Part shown: in pieces, positions 8,056 through 16,677 of the stretch
Layout: every line of letters begins with the position of its first letter
Numbering within the stretch: position 1 is the stretch's first letter
Source: Prorocentrum cordatum
Taxonomy: Eukaryota; Sar; Dinophyceae; Prorocentrales; Prorocentraceae
DNA length: 25,000 bases
Direction: 5' to 3'
NCBI GenBank assembly: GCA_963575745.1
Contig: CAUYUJ010009446.1
Coordinates: 429,998-454,997, forward strand
Made by a program: the position numbers and the translations under genes
The notes under the pieces: generated by a model
The model's database searches: none
The model's input: the letters and a program-made list of their open reading frames with translations, nothing else
What the model was told of the DNA's origin: nothing

Positions 8056-8500
8056 GGTCATCCTCATCGTCTGTCTCCGAGTCTCTCTCCTCATCCTTCT
8101 CCTCATCTGTCTCCTCATTATCATCGTCCTCGTGGCACTTCTTGCCCTCGTGCTCATTATCCTCCTGCTCCTCCTCCCTCTCCCCATCTTTGTTTTCCAG
8201 CGGACGCTTTGCCTTCTCCTCCTCTCCTCCTTTTCCTCTCTCCTCCGCGTCCTCCTGCTCATCCTCTCTCCTGTCTACTCCGTTGCCCCCGCCGGGCAAA
8301 CCCCTGCGACGGAGCGCACCAGAGCGAAGGCGCAAACGAGAAGCCCGTCCAATCACCAGTCAGAGAACGTCTGCTGCCGCCCCCCTCCCCCTTGGCGCTC
8401 GCGCAGGGTTCCCGAGGTTCCCATCGCGCCCCTCCCCTTTCTCCTCTCTCTCCCTACTCCTCTTCCTCCTCCCCCTCCCCGATGCCTTCCCCTTATGCAT
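8056..8500. repeat. Pyrimidine-rich CTC/TCC/CAT tract
   Basis: The + strand is dominated by TCCTC, CTCCTC and TCATC. Six-frame reading gives several overlapping low-complexity peptides. The longest on the minus strand (7997-8356) is very rich in Glu and Asp. An acidic coding exon is possible, but the DNA repeat explains the composition. Confidence 0.75.
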
Positions 8501-8570
8501 AACACCTCCCCGGGCTGCGCGTTTCGCTAGATATTTCCTCACCAATTGTGGTCCTGGAGCTTGAAATGTT

Positions 8571-8760
8571 CAACAGCTTCAAGGACGTAGGGGAGGTCGC
8601 TTTCAAAAGTGTCTATTGCCTTGCGCGGTGCACAATCATCTCTAAGCTTGCACCAGCTTCAAGGATGGAGCGCAGGTCGTTTTCAGCATGTGCCTCTCGC
8701 ATTAGCGCCGCGCGCATTCGTCTGAAACGTTTGCAACAGCTTGCACAGACCACTGCAGTG
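8571..8760 (-). repeat. 80-85 bp repeat family, array of about 2.5 units (minus orientation)
   Basis: CAGCTTC or CAGCTTGC recurs at 8574, 8654 and 8737, a period of 80-83 bp. Each of the first two is followed by AAGGAYG and a GGTCGYTTTCA block. The core at 8695-8722, read on the minus strand, begins GACGAATGCGCGCGGCGC. That core is the same as the units at 12351-12546 on the + strand, so this is one dispersed family present in both orientations. Confidence 0.82.
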
Positions 8761-9068
8761 CAGCGTTTTTGCAATGCGAGGTAAAACACAGCGAGCCTCC
8801 AACAGGAGTCACAAGCTTTGAACCCTTGCTGAGCGGCCAGACCAGCACGAGCCGAAGCAGGCCTGAGGTGAGGCAGCCATCCAGCCCCGCCCAAACAGAA
8901 TGCTGCGCGACATCCCCAGCACCTGCCTCTTGGTACCCTCTTGGCCTGTCTTTGGTCCCTCCTGGGCCCGAACAGCCACGCGAGAAGACACAAGGCCCAG
9001 GGAGCACGCGGCAAGCCATGGCAAGCCCACGAAGATTTGGCAATTTGGGCTCCAGGCCCTTTTTCAGA
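8761..9068. other. Non-coding spacer
   Basis: Open frames exist on both strands because stops are rare, but none has recognisable motifs. I assign nothing here. Confidence 0.5.
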
Positions 9069-9165
9069 CTCCTGAGCAGGGGGCCACATGCGAACCCTAC
9101 CTCTACCCCTCACGAGTTCTGAGGGGGAGGGTGGGGTAGGGTTCGCATGTCCCCCTGCTCAGGAG
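9069..9165. repeat. 97-bp imperfect palindrome (long hairpin)
   Basis: The left arm begins CTCCTGAGCAGGGGG (9069-9083), then has two extra C, then ACATGCGAACCCTACC. The right arm is its reverse complement, running through GGTAGGGTTCGCATGT and CCCCCTGCTCAGGAG to 9165. Paired arms are over 30 bp with one two-base bulge, around a C-rich/G-rich centre. It could be a foldback element or a small-RNA hairpin source. The sequence shows only the structure. Confidence 0.9.
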
Positions 9166-9258
9166 CAGGCATACGGCAAAAGGACCCGAGGACACGCCCA
9201 CTCCGTGCCCAGCGGCACGGTGGCGGATGCGGTGAAAACTATGCCGTGCAAGTTCAGG

Positions 9259-9420
9259 GCACGGGGCGCACACGAGGCGGCACGGGCGGCAACGCCGCGC
9301 AGCCTCGGGGCGCCCGCGGGGCGCCTACGAGGCGGTACGGGCGGCAACGTGGGGCAACCTTGGCAGACCCCCTCTTGGCGCAAGGGGCGCCGACGAGGCG
9401 CCCACGAGGCGGCAACGTAA
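9259..9420. repeat. GC-rich tandem repeat array, left block
   Basis: Three units begin near 9259, 9314 and 9379 and share CACGGGGCGC and ACGAGGCGG, usually followed by a GGGCGGCAACG block. Unit length is 55-65 bp. The same family resumes at 9776 after a 350-bp gap. Long open frames on either strand come from the lack of A/T-rich stops. Confidence 0.82.
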
Positions 9421-9521
9421 ATAGACACGTGGCATACCGAAGCAACCAGTTAACACAAAAGTGAGCCAGCGCGGACCCCAAACAGTGCGGTGTTGCACCG
9501 TGGAGGTGGGAGTTGTGCAGT

Positions 9522-9760
9522 GTAAGCTATGTCGTGTAATATGTGTGGCGTGAGCTATGCAGGTGTCAATGATGCGGGCGGGGTCAGCTGTTGTGCAACC
9601 GAGGCCGTGTAAGCTAGGAGGTGCGAGTTGGACGTAACAGTGAACGCCATGGGATGTAAGCTATGGTATGCAAACTGTGACATGTAATCGGTGTATGTAT
9701 ATATAATCTGTATATTTATGGTATACGATATGCGGTCTAAGCTATGTGGTGAAAGCTACG
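9522..9760 (+). repeat. Recurring AAGCTATG motifs between two GC-rich arrays
   Basis: GTAAGCTATG occurs at 9522-9531 and 9656-9665. Variants are TGAGCTATG (9551-9559), GTAAGCTAG (9609-9617), CTAAGCTATG (9737-9746) and GAAAGCTACG (9751-9760). Spacing is irregular (about 14-72 bp). The block is more A/T- and TG-rich than the arrays on each side. Confidence 0.72.
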
Positions 9761-9775
9761 CCGCATGAGCTCAGA

Positions 9776-10165
9776 GCGCCGGGCGCCTACGAGGTGCCCA
9801 CGCGGCAGCACAGGCTGCAACGTGGCGCAACCGCGGGACACCCGCCCAGCGCACGGGGCCCGCGAGGCGCCCACGAGGCGGCAGGGGCGGCAGCGTGGCG
9901 CAACCTCGGCATAACCGCCCCCCGGCACATGGGGCGCCCCCGACCGCGGCGCAGTCTCGGCAGACCCCCCGCAGCGCACGGGGCGCCCACGAGGCGGCAT
10001 GAGCGGCATGGGCGGCACCGTGGCGAAGCCTCGGCACACCCCGCAGCGCACGGGGCACCCACGAAGCGGCACGGGCGGCAGCGTGGCGCAACGCCGGCAT
10101 CCCCCCCAAGCGCGGGACGCCCACGACGCGCGCGGGAGGCGACACGGACGGCACTGCACGGAGAA
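9776..10165. repeat. GC-rich tandem repeat array, right block
   Basis: About six units begin near 9776, 9850, 9924, 9977, 10047 and 10111, with lengths of 53-74 bp. The consensus contains CGCACGGGGCGCCCACGAGG, then GGCGGCA, GTGGCGCAACCTCGGC and a C-run. They belong to the same family as 9259-9420. A minus-strand frame of 319 codons spans the array but is made of repeated Ala/Arg/Pro words and is not credible. Confidence 0.85.
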
Positions 10166-10249
10166 GTGGGAACTCCGAAGTGCGAGCGTCATTCGGGGAA
10201 AAAGTAAGAATTTTTGAGTACAGTCGCTGTTTGGAACGTGTAGGGATGC

Positions 10250-10720
10250 ATGAGCAGGGAACTTGGGACGGGAGGGAGGATTGCAGCATCGTTGGCGCAT
10301 CGTTTGCTTACCCTGGTCCTCCTCGTCCAGGCGAGCAGCGCCGGCGAGAGGATGGCAACGAAGGAGGCGGAACTCATGCTGAAGAAGAAAGTTCTCAACA
10401 TCGAGGAACCCGTCTCGAGATTGATGGAGGCGCAATCGTTGCTGAACGTGGGCAGCTACTTGCCCAAGGCGCTGCCGAACTACAGGGAGCACCTGAAGCG
10501 CCAGCCTGACGATACGGCGGTCAACGAGCTCTTCCAGGACTGCAAGTTCGGAGGATTGATGGTCAGGGCGATGGATACGAAGAAGTACGCAAACAAAAAG
10601 GACGGCGCTCACATGCCCGACATGACTGACCCGAAGACGAGGAAGATGATGGATAGAGAGAGAGAGAGAGAGAGAAACAAAAAAAATATACCCCACAAAG
10701 TGGATCGATATCGACGATAA
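10250..10720 (+). CDS. Host gene, N-terminal part: unknown protein with possible signal peptide
   Basis: From ATG 10250 the frame gives 156 codons. The first 32 residues include a hydrophobic run (RLLTLVLLVQASSA) that could be a signal peptide or anchor. An in-frame ATG at 10352 is an alternative start. The DNA at about 10305-10330 also looks like a pyrimidine tract ending in CAG, so the hydrophobic run could instead be the end of an intron. Residues 36-135 are a charged, well-mixed domain (SRLMEAQSLLNVGSYLPK, QPDDTAVNELFQDCKFGG) unlike the repeats around it. I do not recognise the family. Real coding in this frame probably ends near 10650, at the (AG)10 tract. The tail beyond it is out of frame with the next part. 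Confidence 0.6.
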   Translation: MSRELGTGGRIAASLAHRLLTLVLLVQASSAGERMATKEAELMLKKKVLNIEEPVSRLMEAQSLLNVGSYLPKALPNYREHLKRQPDDTAVNELFQDCKFGGLMVRAMDTKKYANKKDGAHMPDMTDPKTRKMMDRERERERNKKNIPHKVDRYRR

Positions 10721-10934
10721 TGCCCCGAAAACGTGGGAGAAACTCGGCTGGAAGGATCAGGCGGTATGGAACGAGACGACGTGGAAGGAGTGGGGCTGGA
10801 AGGAGCACTACCTCACAAAGTGGACAGATATCTGCGAGAACGGTCCCTCGACGTGGAAGAAGCTCGGCTGGCTTGAGGAAAGCAAGGTACTCACACCGAC
10901 GACTACAGAGGCCACCACCCTGGTGGCGAAGTAG
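10650..10934 (+). CDS. Host gene, C-terminal part: TWxxLGW repeat protein
   Basis: This frame is open from 10650, just after a TGA at 10647, to TAG at 10932-10934. From about 10689 it is clearly coding: TWEKLGW (10731-10751), TWKEWGW (10779-10799) and TWKKLGW (10851-10871), with repeated YPTKWIDI and YLTKWTDI before the first and third. Trp-rich LGW repeats of this sort are common in proteins of dinoflagellates and related algae; their function is not known to me. It lies directly downstream of the 10250 frame, separated by (AG)10 at 10655-10674 and an A8 run at 10679-10686. One more AG unit, or one A fewer, would put the two in one frame, so I read them as one gene. An intron is the alternative. 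There is no ATG of its own upstream of the repeats. Confidence 0.68.
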   Translation, partial: WIERERERETKKIYPTKWIDIDDNAPKTWEKLGWKDQAVWNETTWKEWGWKEHYLTKWTDICENGPSTWKKLGWLEESKVLTPTTTEATTLVAK

Positions 10935-11605
10935 GGAGCGAGCAGCAGCAGCAGCAGCGACGCTGCAGCGACGCTCCGACAAACTCCGACCCCACCCGGC
11001 AGGTGACCCGATGCAGTGGTGTGACATGCGTGTGCTGTTGGTAATATCACCACCATATCTACTCCTGGGGGACACGACGCAGAGACCACCGCCCCTCCCA
11101 GGACAAGAAGTGAAACCCGACACAGCAGTAGAGTAGTTGTTGTATTTTTCTTTTCCTCTGGAGGGGTGGGCCTCCTGAGCAGCTCATTTGCGCGCGGTCG
11201 CGGGGCCCCCTGGGGCTCCTTGGTGGTGCTGTTTTAGGGCTTCCCGGGGGTCTAGCGGCACCGCGGCGACGGCAGCGACGAGGCGGGCGGGAGAGAGCGA
11301 CCCGCCGCCCTCGTGATGCCCGGCGCCGCGGCCGTCCCCCCTCCTCTCCTCCTCTCGTCCCTTGGGTGTTGTTGTCGTCGCCGCCCCTTGCTCCCCCCTC
11401 CCCCCCTCGCCCCGCTTGCGGGGGGGGGGGGGGCTTTTTGTGCTTGGGTCCTTGCAGGGGCTCAGTTCGAGAATCCTGCAGCGGGGCCTCCCCCGCGGTC
11501 CCTTGGGGGGCGCCCCAGGCAGGCCCTTGCTAAATGCAAAGGAGCCCGCATCCATATAACCCGCAGGGGAATAATAGTCTTGTCTGGAGGCAGTGATTCG
11601 CCCCC
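10935..11605. other. 3' flank of the host gene and GC-rich spacer, with a G14 run
   Basis: After the stop comes a short (CAG)n stretch (about 10943-10960) and then unassigned sequence. A run of 14 G lies at 11420-11433, just after a C-rich tract (about 11391-11415), so the two could form a hairpin or a G-quadruplex. I see no gene. Confidence 0.6.
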
Positions 11606-11935
11606 GATGCGCTCATCCTTATCCTCTTCCTTCTCCTCCGCCTCGTTCTCCTACACTCCTCCTCCCCCCCTCCTCCTCTTTTCTCCTCTCTTCTTTCCTC
11701 TCTCCTCCCTCCTCCTCCTCATCCTTCTCCTTCTCCTTCGCTTTCCCTCCCCGTGCTCGGCGAACGGAGGGGGGCCCAGCGTGCGCGCGCGGGCGCAGGC
11801 CTGGCTGTTTTCGAGCCAGAGGTTGAGCTGCTGACGGGCGGAGGCCGCCCAGAGAGAAGGAGGAGGAGGAAAAAGAGGAAGAGGATCGAGGGAGGAAGCG
11901 TTGGAGGAGGAGGGGGGTCCGGAGGGGGGCAAGTG
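11606..11935. repeat. Opposed pyrimidine and purine tracts
   Basis: Positions 11610-11755 are nearly all C/T (TCCTCC, CTTCTCC). Positions 11854-11935 are nearly all G/A (GGAGGAGG, AAGAGGAAGAGG). The two form a loose inverted repeat around a GCGC-rich loop and could pair or form triplex DNA. Positions 11936-12221 hold nothing I can assign. Confidence 0.7.
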
Positions 11936-12221
11936 TAAACCCAAGACGCGTCGACGATGTTGCAATAAAGCCTCCCTCTAAGGTCCCCCTTTATAGGTCC
12001 CTACAAGACTTTCGTTTCATTGCAGGAAGTGGCCCGTTGAAAGGCAGCCGTCCGAATAATCCCAGAAAGGAAGGATTTCATCCCCACACATTCCAAACAA
12101 GGGAGATGCCTCACCAGGACCAAAACACAAGACAATCCATCAACAGTTTCACGTGGTCAATTTGACTAGATTCGGGCACCTCCTCAATTTTCAAAATGCT
12201 GGACATCAGAGATCGTGCCGA

Positions 12222-12345
12222 AACACATTTCCTGGGACTTCAGCACCGCGAGTCACGTGACTGTTGAGTCCGGGCATTTCTAAATCAGGTCAGAACACAT
12301 TTCCTGGGATGTCAACCCTACGAATCCTGGGAATTGGTGTAAGCT
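12222..12345 (+). repeat. Two copies of an AACACATTTCCTGGGA motif, 72 bp apart
   Basis: AACACATTTCCTGGGA occurs at 12222-12237 and again at 12294-12309. Each copy is followed by a similar TTCA/GTCA context. They sit directly upstream of the 80-85 bp repeat array and may be diverged members of it. Confidence 0.6.
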
Positions 12346-12350
12346 TTTGA

Positions 12351-12570
12351 GACGAACGTACGCGGCGCTAAGGCGAGACCCAGATTTTGAAAAAGAGCCG
12401 GCTTCATTCGCACAAGCTGTTGAACACAGTTCTCGGACGAATGCGCCCGGCGCTAAGGCAAGAATGCCATTTTGAAAACGACCTGCCCTCAAGTCTTGAA
12501 GTTGCTGCATTCCTTCAAGACGAATGTGTGCGGCACTAACGCGAGAGGTCCACTCTGTGACCAGCCCGCC
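12351..12570 (+). repeat. 80-85 bp repeat family, array of about 2.5 units (plus orientation)
   Basis: The core GACGAAYGYRCGCGGCGCTA recurs at 12351, 12436 and 12519, spaced 85 and 83 bp. The first two cores are followed by TTTTGAAAA and the second also by an AAGTCTTGAAG block. The reverse complement of this unit makes up 8571-8760. Translations give recurring SAAxIRL-type words, but stops and frame changes argue against a protein. Confidence 0.85.
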
Positions 12571-12868
12571 CACCACGATCAGAAATGTCTCAGGCACTTC
12601 TGCGGGTACGACAGGGAGGAGTTGCGCAAAAGAAAGTGCATCATGGAGGAAGATGGAGGGGGAGGGCGAGGGGGAGGGGAAGGATGTGGACGAACCGTCT
12701 TCCCCCCACCTTAGTATTACAGCTGTTCTGCTCTCCTCCTTCCATCTCCACCAAGCAGTGGTTTCACTTTGGGGCGCCTGTTGCGCGTCAAAGAAGTGAC
12801 TGGGTCTGCTGGATTCTGGCGGTTGCCGCCCCAAGGTTCCACCGGTTGCCAGTCGGCGGTTCGTTGGG
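12571..12868. other. Spacer with a G-rich tract
   Basis: A GGGGGAGGGCGAGG-type purine tract lies near 12650-12690. A GCCGCCCCAAGG near 12826 loosely recalls the core of the hairpin repeat at 18212, but only briefly. No coding feature is supportable. Confidence 0.5.
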
Positions 12869-13160
12869 CTCAGCTTCCACACGCATGGTTCTACACATAG
12901 GACTCCATGCACACGCACACACACAATCGGTTCCACACACGGGGTTCCACAACTGTTGCAGATATGGCAAAGGTTGCCACCCATAGCTCTCTACATATAA
13001 GCGTACACACATTGGGTTCTATCCAAATGGTCCCACTCAGAAAAGGCATTGAGTCCCGCATTCCACACGCAGAGTTCTACCCCGAGGGTTCCATATATCA
13101 GATTCCACACGCAGAGGGATTCCTATACACAGGGTCCCGCACGTAGGCATCCACGTATAC
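12869..13160 (+). repeat. Degenerate 14-bp minisatellite (TTCCACACRCAGGG)
   Basis: Units such as TTCCACACGCATGG, TTCTACACATAGGA, TTCCACACACGGGG, TTCTACCCCGAGGG and TTCCATATATCAGA follow one another with a 14-bp step, interrupted by a few longer spacers. The repeat fades out near 13160. Confidence 0.82.
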
Positions 13161-14119
13161 GTTTCGTTTATTCCTCATTGCTTGTGGTCCAGTTGCTGGT
13201 GTCAGTCTTCGAGGTACTCTTCATGTGCATCTTCTTTGGTACTGCTTGCACGTGCTAGTCAATTGTCTTTTCTCCCTCTCCGTTGTTGTTGATATCCTCT
13301 CCCCTTCTCACCTCTTCATTCTCTCCCGCGCTTCCCCCGATTCCACTCTGGCCTCCAAGCGTGCTGGATCCATCTGCGGTTCTCCCGAGGCCGAGCGAGG
13401 TTGCCAAAGCACGGTGCGAGACTGCAATACTTGTCTACACTCAAGTATCCCTCTCCTCCCCCTGCTCCTGTTCACCCTCCGTGTCGAAGATCTGATCCAG
13501 ATGTGGCACAGCTCCAGAAATATGCTTGTCGAAATTGTCCGGGAGTCTTCTCACTCAGCTGACAGTCTCGCTTGCTCCCTTCCAGTCCATGGAACCCGTT
13601 TAATTTGCTACCCAATCGTCAGCCGATCCCGCTACCTTTTCACAACATCGGCGCTCCCTGCCCCTCCTGGTCAAAGTGGCCTCTGCTGGCCTTGGTCTTC
13701 CGAGTCGTCTCTGAGTTGGTCGGGCATTGTCTGCCAGCAGGCGGCGGCTACCCTGGGCTGAGACTGGCAGTTCGAGCGCCGCTGGATGGCGAATTTGCGA
13801 CTCGGTCTGGCCCTCGTTGCTGTCGGCCGCATGGTTGTCGTTTCTCTGCTAATCGCCCTCCTTTCCCACCTCCTCGTCATACTCCTCCCCCTCCTCCCCC
13901 TCCCTCTCCTCCTCCTCCTCCTCCTCCTCCTCCTCTTCCTCCTCCACTTTCTTTTCCTCCTCCAGCTGCCGTGATGAGTCAAGGGACAGTCAGGGTAGCC
14001 CCATAATCTGCATTTCCCATACACTCTATTGATGAGAGCCGGTCACAGCGCTCATGTCGCTGAGTATGGTGGGGTTGCTGCCTTGTTCCGTTGGCCGCGG
14101 GTCCTGGCCCACAACCCCC
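13161..14119. other. Unassigned stretch with a (CTC)n tract
   Basis: A pyrimidine microsatellite of CTC units occupies about 13863-13971. A 178-codon frame at 13225-13761 has no recognisable motif and mixed composition; I do not call it a gene. Nothing else is supportable. Confidence 0.55.
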
Positions 14120-14860
14120 TTTAGAACTTCTTCCAGTGATCGGTTGGAAGATCTGGAGTGTTCGTTCCGTTCGTTTGACATCGCGGTGTTCGTCGGTACG
14201 CTGCAGAGGTTGGCGCCCGGCCCCCGACGGCGAGGTGGCACGGCGCGAAATCTGAAAGGGCACGCTCGTCCAGGCAGGTTGGCTTCCTTCGCAATCGCTT
14301 TACGTGACAGAAGCGGCGGGTATGGTTGTCTGCTCGGCTGTGTGGGGTGTTCAAATGAGAGATCTATCAGTGGGCCGCCTTCACTTTCTCTTCATCAGCT
14401 GCAAGTGAGAGGTTCCCGTTTTTCGGTTGAAAGCGAATCAGATTGATGTCGCGGTCGTTCGAGTTCATTTTCCACCCAGGCCAAGCGATCGTCGAGCTCG
14501 TGGCGGCAACTATTTTGCTACAGTCCAGAAGTTTCTTTGCTTGCCCAGGACAGTCTTTCCAAAATATCAAGAGACGTTTGATTCCTGTGCTGGCTGTAAC
14601 TACGAGTAGTCTGGTCATTTGGTGAATCGTGCTGCTGTAGCCACCAGAGAGGCCTGGCGGGAAGGCGCTGGGCACGCGTGAAGACTACGGCTTGAGGAGT
14701 TCGACTCGGCTTTTGTTGACGCAGGTAGGCATCTCTTTTGCCAACGCAGGGAACAGCCCGAAAGGCGAAGGCAAGCGTCTTGACATGATCTTTGCTCCCA
14801 CCGCTCTGCCGAATGGACGCTATCTTGCTGGAGCTTGCCAGAACCAGGGCCTCCATGCAT
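14120..14860 (+). pseudogene. LINE copy 2: endonuclease domain relic
   Basis: The relic is spread over three frames. FDIAVFVGT (14174-14200) stands where the family has its metal-binding Q/E-G-T block. IDVAVVRVHFPPRP (from 14442) is the typical YxPP strand. IPVLAVTTSSLV (from 14581) sits where the catalytic D-x-N should be, with both residues lost. After two stops (14623, 14638), GEGKRLDMIFAPTAL (about 14764-14808) matches the late endonuclease strand that reads SVTEYIFMPTGL in copy 1. The D-H pair at the end is not visible. The domain is catalytically dead. Confidence 0.66.
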
Positions 14861-15032
14861 AATTTATCGACGCGCACTGCCTGGCAATTTGAATTCGGGC
14901 GCTGTGGTAGGAGCTCACTGATGGAAGGGTCGATGAAGGGGCGAGCAGGAAGGAGCTACTGAAGGCTTGATTGAAGAACGCGAAGAGAGAGAGGTGGGAT
15001 ATGACCAGGATGCTGAATGACAGGGCCCCTGA

Positions 15033-16352
15033 GTGTTCTCGACTTTGACTGAAGCCATTGCACGTCGAGGCCTTGAGATTCACGGCGCTGGAAAGCTTAA
15101 GTTCTACGACTTGCGTGAGATGCGACGTGAAATTTGCGAGCTTCGGGCGCGGGGCACAGATATTAGGCTCGGCTCGGCGGCGGCGGAGGCAGATGAGGAG
15201 GAGGATTACTGTCGCTATTCAGTTTTGGAAGGTGGCCCACCTGGCGCGCGTGAGACGTCGCGCGCACATTGAAACCAAACGCACATTCCACTCGGAACTC
15301 CTTCGAGACGCATGGTGCCAAAGGAAATTCGTTGAGGCGAATGATATTTCTCGGCTGGCCGCTGGAAGCTCCTGGGTGTGTCGCAGGAGAAACTACAGTT
15401 ATGTTTCAGGTTCGTGTTTGACGCGGGCCCACTGGATGGAAGCATGGGCCAAAACTGGAGGCGAGGGGGGAATGGTATTCTTCGAGATAGAGCTGGAGGA
15501 ACACAAGAAGAAGGGAACGAAGGACAGCCTTGCGCATGGGGGGTGGCGGGGGGATTGCGTGGAGGGGGCGGAGGTCATGATCATGGGGGCGGCGGAGCAC
15601 TTTCGACGCGCACGTAAACGACGGGCTTGCCCAGCCGAGTCGGCCCCGCAGGAGGCGTGGGATGACGGCTTCAAAAACGCTGGCATCATTCCGCAGGCCA
15701 TCGAGGCGCCGTTGCAGCGAGTGTTCGCGAAGATCGCGGCGCGCGGGGGGATCCATTGTATCGGCGATGGAACCAGGGGGGCGCTCTTCATAAGAAACAT
15801 GCTGACAGTGCAACTGGCAAGACAGTAGTTCACCTTCAAGATGCGCTCGGCAAGGGCTCCTTTTTCGCCCCTGTCATTCCACGAGAAGAATCAACGAGGC
15901 CTGGGGACTGCGAGCACGGACTTTGCAGGGCGCGGTGGAAGGAGGGAGCGGCGTCAGCCCAGCTGGGCAGCGCGCGCGGGGTCGGGGCCCGCGGCTTGTC
16001 GCGCCTGTTTTAAGGCGAGGATCTGGCCAACGCGTTTGCTTCGCATTCCTGGGGGGCGCCGGAGGGCGGAAATCATGGGCCGGTTCTCCCCGCCGAGAGG
16101 GTCTTTGGCACGCGGCGATTTCAAGACGCAGCAGCGCGTTTGCCGATGGAGGGGGGCGGCGGCAATATCGGTGTAAAAACGACGGTCGGGGCATGAGTGG
16201 GAGATCCGCACGCCGCGCGTGGCATCTGTCGGGCCTTTCGACTGGCCACTGAACGGCGGCGACGGCGCCGTGCGTTGCTCGACCCGATGGCTGAGGCCGC
16301 GGTCACCACTCGCCCATTCTCGCCCTGGGCCCGCGTGGACTTGCCCGCAACT
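15033..16352 (+). pseudogene. LINE copy 2: linker and N-terminal half of reverse transcriptase, relic
   Basis: REMRREICELRARGTDIRL (15033 frame) is part of the charged linker. After a frame change, RRRNYSYVSG (15382) and WAKTGGEGGM mark the linker-RT boundary. RKRRACPAESAPQEAW (15610-15660) matches the KRRKYAPPFAVPAEV block of copy 1. After a second frame change, TVVHLQDALGKG (15822) matches GLRLIHCFD and CEHGLCRARWKEGA follows. Then TAA at 16011, motif A as DLANAFAS (16020-16043), TGA at 16194, and VGDP (16197-16208) with ICRAFRLATERR. The last LINE-like residues are VDLPAT, ending about 16352, where the active-site strand should come next. Confidence 0.72.
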
Positions 16353-16677
16353 GAGTCGGAGGCGAGGGGGCGAGACCGCAGTGGAACGGAGAGGCGCCCA
16401 CCGCGAAATCGGCTGCGGTTTCGCGTTCGCGTCGCGCGCGCGGGCGGGGCGAAGCTGCGCAGGCGCGCGAGAGTAATGATGCCGCCGTGGCCAGGGGCTG
16501 TGGAGCCGGTTGCCCGCCCCGCCCCCAGCGCGCAGTGGCCCCGGGTGCCCCGTCGGCGGTGCAGCGGTGTCCCGTCGGCGTCCCGCCGGTGGCGCGGCGG
16601 CGCCCCCTCGGCGGCGCGGGGCGCCCTGTCGGCGGCGCGGGGCGCCCCGTCGCTGGCGCGGCGGCGAGAGCGAAAGG
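16353..16677. repeat. GC-rich left part of the first insert, with ~20 bp repeats
   Basis: CGCG-rich DNA leads into a short array at about 16545-16665 built from CGGCGGCGCGGGGCGCC and related units of 17-21 bp. It starts where the LINE RT sequence breaks off and runs straight into the 12-bp array. Confidence 0.6.

Noticed and set aside
7997-8356. Acidic 119-residue minus-strand frame
   Set aside because: The Glu/Asp richness is explained by the pyrimidine tract. There is no ordered domain or codon signal.
9105-9145. TAGGGTT/AACCCTA telomere-like words in the palindrome
   Set aside because: Only one copy per arm; no tandem TTTAGGG array.
9737-10696. 319-codon minus-strand open frame
   Set aside because: It crosses the GC-rich repeat array and the antisense of the host gene. 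Repeated RLRHAAARAAS-type words come from the DNA repeat.
13225-13761. 178-codon frame in the 13-kb region
   Set aside because: No motif, mixed low-complexity composition and no supporting context.
15058-15828. 256-codon frame as a host gene
   Set aside because: Its blocks (RRRNYSYVSG, GGEGGM, KRRACPAESAPQEAW) match the LINE linker and RT start, and the frame shifts on both sides.
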